DNA of 8,040 nucleotides, taken from NCBI GenBank assembly GCA_012511695.1, contig JAAZFO010000166.1, positions 1 to 8,040 of the forward strand. The letters run 5' to 3'. Both the position numbers and the translations under genes were made by a program. The DNA comes from Erysipelotrichia bacterium (GTDB lineage: Bacteria > Bacillota_I > Bacilli_A > RFN20 > CAG-826). Under the pieces are notes generated by a model, which worked only from the letters and a program-made list of their open reading frames with translations, had not been told where the DNA came from and did not search any database. Each line of letters opens with the position of its first letter. The first letter of the stretch is position 1. Positions 1-6,389 of this stretch are shown here, in pieces.

Positions 1-29
1 AACATAATCCAGTCGTACCAATTTAACAT
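1..29 (-). CDS. Start of an unidentified gene (cut by left edge)
   Basis: Only the first nine codons are visible, reading MLNWYDWIM before the window ends. The start is supported by a good ribosome-binding site, AAGAAAGGA, nine bases upstream of the ATG, and by a possible promoter further upstream. The N-terminus is aromatic and hydrophobic, which would fit the beginning of a membrane segment, but nine residues are too few to assign a family. It does not resemble a UvrA N-terminus, so uvrB is not directly followed by uvrA here. The gene follows uvrB in the same orientation. Confidence 0.55.
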
Positions 30-38
30 AAGTTTTAT

Positions 39-47
39 TCCTTTCTT
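39..47 (-). promoter_or_regulatory. Ribosome-binding site of the left-edge gene
   Basis: On the minus strand this reads AAGAAAGGA, nine bases before an ATG. It is the main reason for calling the partial gene at the left edge. Confidence 0.55.
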
Positions 48-62
48 AGTCGCTGCTAATAA

Positions 63-91
63 ATGATATTAAAATATCACCAATAACGCAA
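63..91 (-). promoter_or_regulatory. Possible promoter with a palindrome over the -10 box
   Basis: On the minus strand, TTGCGT (86-91) is followed after 17 bases by TATCAT (63-68). The -10 box matches consensus at five of six positions; the -35 box matches only at TTG. A perfect inverted repeat, TGATATT-TT-AATATCA (64-79), overlaps the -10 box. It could be an operator or simply AT-rich DNA. The same repeat could fold as a weak hairpin downstream of uvrB, followed by TTTATT, but its stem is nearly all A-T. The gap from the uvrB stop to the next start shows nothing else. Confidence 0.35.
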
Positions 92-98
92 TTATTTT

Positions 99-2084
99 TT
101 ATAGACTGCTTTTCATTTCAAGAACAATGTCTCTTAATTCAGCCGCTCTTTCAAAGTCAAATTCTTTAGCGGCTTGCCGCATTTGTTTTTCTAATTCCTT
201 AACCTTGACTTCAATTTCAGCACGACTGCCGTATTTCATAATATTAATCACTTCACTTATTTCATCATCACTATTGTGAATTGGTGGCCGCACCTCCTTA
301 ACGATCGTGCGTGGAATAATACCGTTAGCATCGTTATAAGACTTTTGAATGTTGCGACGGCGTTCAGTTTCCTCAATGCACCCGCGCATTGAGTCGGTAA
401 TACGATCCCCGTACATCACTACTAAACCATTAACATATCGAGCTGCTCGACCAGTAATTTGAATGAGGGAACGTTTACTTCTTAAAAAACCTTCTTTATC
501 AGCATCAAATATACTAATCAATGAAACTTCTGGAATATCTAACCCTTCTCTTAATAGGTTAATTCCAACTAGGACATCGTACTTACCTTTTCTTAATTGA
601 TAAATAATTTCACTCCGTTCTAAAGTTTTGGTTTCGTGATGTAAATAAACAGTTTTTATGCCCTTATCTTTAAGAAAAGCAGTCAAATCTTCCGCCATAC
701 GAATAGTCAAAGTGACGACCATTGTTCTTTCATTGAGCTTTATGCGCTTTCTAATTTCCGAAACCAAATCATCAATTTGCCCGAGCGTTGGTCTCACTTC
801 AATGCGCGGATCAAGTAGTCCAGTTGGACGAATAACTTGTTCGGCAGAAACTTCACCGACCTTGCTCAATTCATAATCTCCAGGGGTTGCACTAGTACAT
901 AATACATACGGCATCACTTTTTCAAATTCTGAAAATTTAAGTGGACGGTTATCTAATGCCGATGGCAATCTAAATCCATATTCAACGAGCGTAGTTTTGC
1001 GGGCTCTGTCGCCATTATACATCCCTCTTACTTGTGGAAAAGTAGCATGAGATTCATCAACAATAAGAAGAAAATCTTTTGGAAAATAATCAAACAAACA
1101 CCAAGGTCTCTGGCCAGGATTTCTTTTATCGATATGTCTAGAATAGTTTTCAATGCCAGGACACATTCCAAATTCCAACATACTTTCAATATCTTGGTTT
1201 GTGCGCATTTGCAGCCGTTCTGCTTCTAACAGCTTACCGTTGTCCTTGAAATATTTGATTCTATCTTCTAATTCAACTTTAATTGTGTCGCATGCTTGTT
1301 TGACTCTTTCACGAGTGGAGGCATGATCATAAGCTGGATAAATAGGAAAAGTGCGGTACGTGTGTTTAATTTCTCCAGTAAGAGCGTTGATATGGATAAT
1401 TTTTTCAACTTCATCTCCAAAAGTATCAAGTCGAATAACATCATTATCAACAAATGACGGTGGGACTATCTCAATAATGTCCCCTCTTACCCTAAAAGAA
1501 CCCGGCACTAAATCAAGATTGTTTCGCTTATATTGCGCATCGATTAATTTAGTATAAAATTGTTTACGATTTATCGTTTCTCCAACCCGAATATTAAAGA
1601 CTAAATTTCGATATTCTTTGGGATCCGTTAATCCATAAATTGACGCCACTGAAGCGACGACAATGGTGTCACTTCTTTCAATAACAGAATTGATTGAGGA
1701 AGTTCTCAACATTTCAATTTCTTCATTCATTACAGCGTTTTTATCGATATACGTGTCGCTTTTTGGGATGTAAGCCTCTGGTTGGTAGAAATCAAAATTT
1801 GAAACAAAATACTCAACACGGTTGTGGGGAAACAATTCTTTAAATTCAGAATATAGTTGTCCCGCTAAAGTTTTATTATGGACTAAAACTAAAACAGGTT
1901 TTTGCACCTTCTGAATGATATTTGCCATCGTGAAAGTTTTCCCTGTTCCAGTAGCCCCTAACAAAACTTGAAAACGATGGCCATTTTCAATGCCATTTAC
2001 TAACTTTTTAATAGCCTTTGGTTGGTCGCCAGTGGGCTTAAAATTTGAAACTATTTCGAATTTATGACTTTTATTTACTTCCAT
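99..2084 (-). CDS. uvrB: UvrB, excinuclease ABC subunit B (nucleotide excision repair)
   Basis: UvrB is the damage-verifying helicase-like subunit. UvrA loads it at lesions, and it recruits UvrC for incision. The 661-residue length is normal. In order: Walker A GATGTGKT (43-50); the beta-hairpin region leading to YQPEAY (about 92-105); the conserved GIENYSRH block (about 310-317); the DESH Walker B motif (343-346); the RGMYNGDRARK block; GINLLREGLDIPEVSL (507-522); the motif VI region QITGRAAR (542-549), where many family members have QTIGRAAR; and a C-terminal UVR motif that binds UvrC (about 625-659). The beta-hairpin reads NFDFY where the well-studied proteins have YYDYY. The ATG lies 11 bases after the prfB stop, with GGGGA five bases ahead of it, so it is probably the third gene of a secA-prfB-uvrB operon. 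No LexA box was seen upstream. Stop codon TAA. Confidence 0.97.
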   Translation of the reverse strand: MEVNKSHKFEIVSNFKPTGDQPKAIKKLVNGIENGHRFQVLLGATGTGKTFTMANIIQKVQKPVLVLVHNKTLAGQLYSEFKELFPHNRVEYFVSNFDFYQPEAYIPKSDTYIDKNAVMNEEIEMLRTSSINSVIERSDTIVVASVASIYGLTDPKEYRNLVFNIRVGETINRKQFYTKLIDAQYKRNNLDLVPGSFRVRGDIIEIVPPSFVDNDVIRLDTFGDEVEKIIHINALTGEIKHTYRTFPIYPAYDHASTRERVKQACDTIKVELEDRIKYFKDNGKLLEAERLQMRTNQDIESMLEFGMCPGIENYSRHIDKRNPGQRPWCLFDYFPKDFLLIVDESHATFPQVRGMYNGDRARKTTLVEYGFRLPSALDNRPLKFSEFEKVMPYVLCTSATPGDYELSKVGEVSAEQVIRPTGLLDPRIEVRPTLGQIDDLVSEIRKRIKLNERTMVVTLTIRMAEDLTAFLKDKGIKTVYLHHETKTLERSEIIYQLRKGKYDVLVGINLLREGLDIPEVSLISIFDADKEGFLRSKRSLIQITGRAARYVNGLVVMYGDRITDSMRGCIEETERRRNIQKSYNDANGIIPRTIVKEVRPPIHNSDDEISEVINIMKYGSRAEIEVKVKELEKQMRQAAKEFDFERAAELRDIVLEMKSSL

Positions 2085-2095
2085 CCACGTCCCCG

Positions 2096-3203
2096 TTATT
2101 TTATTTTGTCTTCTGCTTCCATGCGCAAGTAAGCATAGATAAAGCCGTCAAGATCCCCGTTCATCACTCCTTCAACATCTGAAACTTCATAGTTTGTGCG
2201 ATTGTCTTTAACAAGAGTGTATGGGCAAAACACATACGAACGGATCTGACTTCCCCACTCAATATTTTTTTTCTCTCCAACAATAGTACTTAATTTATCT
2301 TTTTGTATTTCTAACTCGCGTAAGTATAATTTATTTTTTAGCATTTTCAACGCCGATTCTTTATTAAGTAGTTGGCTTCTTTCAACTTGGCACGCCACCA
2401 CAATCCCAGTAGGTAAATGCGTGATACGTACCGCCGATTCTACCTTGTTGACATTTTGTCCTCCCGCACCGCCGCTACGAAAGGTATCTACTTTTAAATC
2501 AGCTTCGTTAAGTGCAATGTCGATAGAGTCGTCTTTAAACTCTGGGATAACATTGACTGATGCAAAAGATGTGTGCCTTCTTTTATTAGAATCAAAAGGG
2601 GAAATTCTCACTAGCCGGTGGACTCCTTTTTCTCCTTTAAGCAAGCCGTAAGCATTTTTACCACTGATTTGTATAGCTACGCTTTTTAAACCTGCCTCTT
2701 CGCCTGGCTCATACGATAACAAAGACATCTTAAAACGATGAGACTCGGCATAGAAAACATACATCCGATAAAGCATGTCCGCCCAGTCTTGTGCTTCCGT
2801 ACCCCCAGCACCTGGATGGATTTCAACTACTGCATTAAGACTATCGAATTCACCGGTGAAAAGAATATTCATCTCTAGTTCTTTCGCGCTTTTTTTTATG
2901 TCCTCTAGTGAGCCTCGCATCTCTTCAAACAATGAGTCATCTTCAAAAGATAAAAGTTCTTCTAAATCATTGATTTCACCTAAAAGTGAGCGATAAGCTT
3001 CAACCATGCCGCGAAGATAATTAAGACGAGCAATAATTTTTAATGCAGCACCTTGATCTTCCCACAAATTTTCAGCCTCGCTTTTTTGCGTGAGGTCGGT
3101 TATTTCATTATCTAACTTAGCGTCTTCAAAGAAAGGACCCGAGTTGACGGATTCTCTCGCCTACAGCACAAAGTTCTTGTTTTAAAGTTACAATGTCTTT
3201 CAT
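2096..3203 (-). CDS. prfB: Peptide chain release factor 2, with programmed +1 frameshift
   Basis: RF2 terminates translation at UGA and UAA. The gene is in two frames. Translation starts at the ATG at 3203 and reads 25 codons to an in-frame TGA (3126-3128). Slipping +1 at CTT-T then continues through EDAKLDNE into the main frame, giving about 368 residues, the usual RF2 length. Diagnostic motifs are the SPF tripeptide in VRISPFDSNKRRHTS (about 201-203), which reads the stop codon, and the GGQ motif in SGGAGGQNVNKVES (about 247-249), which triggers peptide release. The start has a good ribosome-binding site, AAAAAAGGA, six bases upstream; it overlaps the secA stop codon, and only three bases separate the two genes. 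secA-prfB is a conserved Bacillota pair. This is not a pseudogene: the break is exactly where RF2 genes are autoregulated and the rest is intact. Stop codon TAA. Confidence 0.95.
3126..3140 (-). promoter_or_regulatory. prfB programmed +1 frameshift site
   Basis: On the minus strand this reads GGG TCC TTT CTT TGA, and the next base is A. The CTT-TGA slippery codon plus stop is the standard RF2 autoregulatory site: scarce RF2 stalls at UGA, and tRNA-Leu slips from CUU to UUU. Two features differ from the well-known site, which has AGG GGG, one codon, then CTT TGA C. There is one extra codon (TTT) between the GGG and the CTT, and the base after the stop is A, not C. The preceding codon is CTC where AGG is usual, so the Shine-Dalgarno-like stimulator is weak. 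Confidence 0.9.
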
Positions 3204-3206
3204 AAA

Positions 3207-5594
3207 TTATCCTTTTTTCTCTTCTGGAACTCCTTCTGGAGCAGTGGGTGTTTCAGCAACAACCTTTCTTTGCGGTCTAAAGTTGACTAAATTCAATACC
3301 GCATCTACAGAAGCTAGTTCAAGAGTTTCTCTAAACATTCCATAACCCTCATTAACATAATCTTGAAGTGGGTTAACGTTAGCATAGCTTCTTAAGAAAA
3401 TTGCTTCTCTTAAACGGGCCATAGAGTCGATATGTTTGGTCCAATTTTGATCGATGCAATGCAAAATAATTGAGCGCTTCATTCGTTCTTTTTCTTCTTC
3501 TTCGACTGGCCAATTGCTTTGAAGCTCGCCAAATCTTTCTTTGAGTAAAATTCCTAAATCTAAAGCGATGTCTTCAACCGGTGCATCGTCAAACAAACTC
3601 GGTTTAATCGAACCAGTTGGCAAAAATCTCGGCTCCACAGCTTTAGCGAGTTGAACACCGTGAACCAAACCATCGGAATTGCCCGCGGTAACACCTTTTT
3701 TCGCCAAGAAATCACCAGTAGTTTTGAAAATCTCTTCAATGATATCGTCAATATTTTTACCTTCAATAATTCGATCTCTTTTATCGTAGACGATTTGTCT
3801 TTGCTTAGCTAAAACATCATCATATTCGAGCAAACTCTTCCGTGTATCAAAGTTTTGACCTTCAATTTTCTTTTGTGCGGAAGTAATAACATTTGTAATC
3901 ATCTTTGCTTCTAACGCTTCATCGCCGAAATTCTTTTCAATGTAACTCTTAATGGAATCCGCGGCAAAGCGCACTAAGAGAGTGTCTTCGAAAGAAACGT
4001 AAAATCTGGAGTAGCCTGGATCTCCCTGACGACCACTCCTCCCACGTAATTGATTGTCGATACGGCGTGCCTCGTGTCTTTCGGTGCCGAAAACACATAA
4101 ACCGCCCAAAGCTCTAACTTCGTCATTAATTTTAATATCAGTCCCACGACCAGCCATGTTGGTCGCCAAAGTAATTGCGCCTCTTTCGCCAGCGTGCGAG
4201 ATAATTTCCGCTTCTCGTGCGTGATTTTTAGCATTCAACATCTCATGTCTTAGACCTGCTTTTGTTAACAACTCGGAAATCTCTTCAGAGGATTCCACCG
4301 AAACAGTCCCGATTAAGATTGGCTGACCTTTCTCGTGACGTTCTTTTACTTCCTCAATAAGGGCCTCTAGTTTTGGACCTTTTCGAGCATAAACAAAATC
4401 AAGTGCATCGATACGGATGATAGGTTTATTAGTGGGGACGCATACCACTCGCATATTATAAATTTTTCTAAATTCTTCTTCTTCAGTTTTAGCAGTGCCA
4501 GTCATCCCAGCAATTTTGCTATACAAGCGAAAGAAGTTTTGGTAGGTGATTGTCGCCATCGTAATCGTTTCTTGTTTAATCGTAACGTTTTCTTTAGCTT
4601 GTACTGCTTGATGCAAACCATCAGACCACTCACGACCTGGCAAAACACGCCCCGTAAAGGGGTCAATAATTTGAATTTCGCCAGCACCGTCAACGAGATA
4701 ATCAACATCTCTGGCCATAATAAAGTTCGCCCTTAAAGCGTTATGGATACGGTGTACTAAATCTGAATATTCAGGATCAAATAAGTTTTTAATGCCAAAC
4801 ATACGTTCGGCTTTAGTGTGACCGACCTCGGTGAGATTGACAGTTTTATCTTTAACGTCGACATTAACATCGACTTCTTTTTTTAAGGTTTTACAAAATC
4901 TATCGGCGACAGTGTATTGGGAAGCACTAGTCGACGCACCCCCTGAAATAATTAATGGCGTTCTACTTTCATCAATCAAAATGGAGTCAGCTTCGTCAAC
5001 GATACAAAAATTAAGTCCTCTAAGGACACGGCGTTGTAATTCACTAGCCATATTGTCTCTTAAATAGTCAAAACCCAATTCTGAGTTAGTCGTGTATGTA
5101 ATATCGCAGAGATAGGCCTCTTTTTTTTCGTTTGTATTTTTTGTGCGGGCATTAACACCAACGGTTAAACCTAAAAAGCGATAAATTTGACCCATCCATT
5201 CCGTATCACGTAAAGACAAGTATTCATTAACCGTGATGACGTGGACTCCTTTGCCCGCTAGGGCATTAAGATAAACCGCCATGGTCGCTGTTAAGGTTTT
5301 ACCTTCTCCAGTTTTCATTTCTGCGACATCACCATTGTGCAAAACTAAAGAGCCCATGACTTGTACTTTGTAAGGAAATTCACCAATTGTTCTTTTAGCG
5401 GCCTCTCTAGCTACAGCAAATGCTTCATGCTTAATGTCTTCAAGAGTAGCGCCATTTTCTAATCTTTCTTTAAAATATGGTGTTTTAGCTTTTAATTCTT
5501 CATCACTTAAAGAGGCCATTGCTTGTTCGTAAGCAACGACTTTTTCTGCTTCTCGTTGATATCTCTTCAGTGCTCTCTTATCAAAAAATCCCAT
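3207..5594 (-). CDS. secA: SecA, preprotein translocase ATPase
   Basis: SecA is the cytoplasmic motor that pushes unfolded preproteins through SecYEG. Visible in order: an N-terminal helix (MGFFDKRALKRYQ); nucleotide-binding domain 1 with Walker A GEGKT (96-100) and Walker B VDEADSILIDES (199-210); a preprotein cross-linking region (roughly 225-365); the second helicase domain with TNMAGRGTDIK (478-488) and GRSGRQGDPG (518-527); and the scaffold region with WTKHIDSMARLREAIFLRSYA near the C-terminus. At 795 residues it is shorter than Bacillus SecA (about 840). It ends in a short Pro/Glu/Lys-rich tail without the cysteine-rich zinc-binding motif. The ATG matches family N-termini but lacks a clear ribosome-binding site just upstream. 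A sigma-A type promoter lies about 70 bases upstream. Its stop codon overlaps the prfB ribosome-binding site, so it probably heads the operon. Stop codon TAA. Confidence 0.97.
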   Translation of the reverse strand: MGFFDKRALKRYQREAEKVVAYEQAMASLSDEELKAKTPYFKERLENGATLEDIKHEAFAVAREAAKRTIGEFPYKVQVMGSLVLHNGDVAEMKTGEGKTLTATMAVYLNALAGKGVHVITVNEYLSLRDTEWMGQIYRFLGLTVGVNARTKNTNEKKEAYLCDITYTTNSELGFDYLRDNMASELQRRVLRGLNFCIVDEADSILIDESRTPLIISGGASTSASQYTVADRFCKTLKKEVDVNVDVKDKTVNLTEVGHTKAERMFGIKNLFDPEYSDLVHRIHNALRANFIMARDVDYLVDGAGEIQIIDPFTGRVLPGREWSDGLHQAVQAKENVTIKQETITMATITYQNFFRLYSKIAGMTGTAKTEEEEFRKIYNMRVVCVPTNKPIIRIDALDFVYARKGPKLEALIEEVKERHEKGQPILIGTVSVESSEEISELLTKAGLRHEMLNAKNHAREAEIISHAGERGAITLATNMAGRGTDIKINDEVRALGGLCVFGTERHEARRIDNQLRGRSGRQGDPGYSRFYVSFEDTLLVRFAADSIKSYIEKNFGDEALEAKMITNVITSAQKKIEGQNFDTRKSLLEYDDVLAKQRQIVYDKRDRIIEGKNIDDIIEEIFKTTGDFLAKKGVTAGNSDGLVHGVQLAKAVEPRFLPTGSIKPSLFDDAPVEDIALDLGILLKERFGELQSNWPVEEEEKERMKRSIILHCIDQNWTKHIDSMARLREAIFLRSYANVNPLQDYVNEGYGMFRETLELASVDAVLNLVNFRPQRKVVAETPTAPEGVPEEKKG

Positions 5595-5607
5595 ATTTTA
5601 ATACCAA

Positions 5608-5654
5608 TCACATCAAATGGTGTGCCTTTCTTTATGAAAGAATGTCAAACATTC
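5608..5654 (-). promoter_or_regulatory. Structured secA 5' leader with a start-stop mini-ORF
   Basis: Between the promoter and the secA ATG the minus strand can form two adjacent small hairpins: GAATG-TTTGA-CATTC (5640-5654) and CTTTC-ATAAA-GAAAG (5626-5640). The best ribosome-binding sequence in the leader, GAAAGG (5625-5630), is largely inside the second hairpin. It is followed after eight bases by TTG ATG TGA (5608-5616), a two-codon or start-stop reading frame that ends 13 bases before the secA ATG. No SecM-like secreted leader peptide is encoded. A regulatory role is inference; the stems are only five base pairs each. Confidence 0.3.
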
Positions 5655-5662
5655 GCTTAAAT

Positions 5663-5691
5663 ATAATATCAATCAACCCGATTTTTGTCTA
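5663..5691 (-). promoter_or_regulatory. Probable sigma-A promoter of secA-prfB-uvrB
   Basis: On the minus strand, TAGACA (5686-5691) and TATTAT (5663-5668) are separated by exactly 17 bases. Each box matches consensus (TTGACA, TATAAT) at five of six positions. Transcription would start near 5656, giving a leader of about 60 bases before the secA ATG. The promoter lies just after comFC, in the only sizeable gap between comFA and uvrB. Confidence 0.7.
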
Positions 5692-5694
5692 ACA

Positions 5695-5710
5695 CAATCT
5701 TAATAGATTG
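5695..5710 (-). terminator. Weak hairpin after comFC
   Basis: Directly after the comFC stop the minus strand reads CAATCT-ATTA-AGATTG, a perfect six-base-pair stem with a four-base loop. No T-run follows on this strand and the stem is AT-rich, so it is at best a weak terminator or an mRNA 3'-end structure. It sits immediately before the secA -35 box. Confidence 0.3.
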
Positions 5711-5711
5711 A

Positions 5712-6389
5712 TTATTTATTAACTTTTTTTACCATGGCTTTTGCTACCACTAAAACACTTATTTTCTTTGGATTTAACTTTTCTATAAGGTTTATCGCCG
5801 CTTTAATGGTGGAGCCTGTAGTGTAAATATCATCAATAATTAATACTTTTTTCCTCCTTAAATCTGGCGATAGTTTTAAACGCAAAAATTGATAAATTTC
5901 TTCTCGTGAGCGCAAATTACTTGTCGCTTGTTTATGACGACCTGTTTTTTGTATAATCGGCATCATCTCTAAACCTATAGCTTTACTTATTTCCAAGACA
6001 TGATTAAAGCCACGTGTCTCATCATCGCCTTGAAACGAAGGGATTGGAATAATGGTGTAGCCGCTATACATCAATCTGATCTCTTGAGCGAAGTTGCCCA
6101 AAAAAACTTTGCATAATTCGTAATCAAAACAGCCTTTAAATTGATAGATGAGTTGCCGCATAAACTCATTGTATTCATAAATAGCTAAACCCTGATAAGT
6201 TAAGACTCGAAAAGATATAAATAATGGATTCATCGCTTTTTGACAAGTGGTGCATAAATTGATCTTTGTGTTCAAAATACGGCAGGCGTCATTGTTTTTA
6301 ATTGGTTTACAGCAGCTTTTACAATTTTTGATTAGCGGCATTAATTTCTTTAATCGCTCGTTGCGTTTCTTGGTTTTTATGTTTAGCAA
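5712..6389 (-). CDS. comFC: ComFC/GntX-family phosphoribosyltransferase-like competence protein
   Basis: ComFC is a cytoplasmic partner of ComFA in natural transformation, needed to handle incoming single-stranded DNA; its exact reaction is unsettled. The N-terminus has a four-cysteine zinc-ribbon pattern, CKSC (23-26) and CTTC (46-49). The C-terminal half is a type I phosphoribosyltransferase fold with the PRPP-binding motif VLIIDDIYTTGST (182-194). The family block RGFNH lies at 126-130. I chose the TTG start at 6389 because GGAGGTGATC, an unusually perfect ribosome-binding site, lies just ahead. This adds 16 mostly basic residues and overlaps comFA by 71 bases. The alternative is the ATG at 6341 (starting MPLIKNCKSC), closer to usual ComFC starts, with only a weak AAAGA ahead; the overlap is then 23 bases. 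Either way the gene is translationally coupled to comFA. Stop codon TAA. Confidence 0.9.
   Translation of the reverse strand: MLNIKTKKRNERLKKLMPLIKNCKSCCKPIKNNDACRILNTKINLCTTCQKAMNPLFISFRVLTYQGLAIYEYNEFMRQLIYQFKGCFDYELCKVFLGNFAQEIRLMYSGYTIIPIPSFQGDDETRGFNHVLEISKAIGLEMMPIIQKTGRHKQATSNLRSREEIYQFLRLKLSPDLRRKKVLIIDDIYTTGSTIKAAINLIEKLNPKKISVLVVAKAMVKKVNK

Noticed and set aside
2096..3203. prfB as a frameshifted pseudogene, or as a gene starting at the TTG at 3067
   Set aside because: The frame break falls at CTT-TGA after 25 codons, the standard RF2 autoregulation position, and a good ribosome-binding site and ATG at 3203 precede it. Total length and motifs are intact.
658..5067. Several plus-strand open frames of 60-80 codons inside uvrB, prfB and secA
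   Set aside because: They lie antisense to strongly conserved coding sequence, have no recognisable motifs, and are the expected by-product of reverse frames.
5595..5711. A SecM-like regulatory peptide or a small hpf remnant before secA
   Set aside because: The gap is only 117 bases and contains no open frame with a signal peptide or recognisable remnant; only a two-codon frame follows the best ribosome-binding site.
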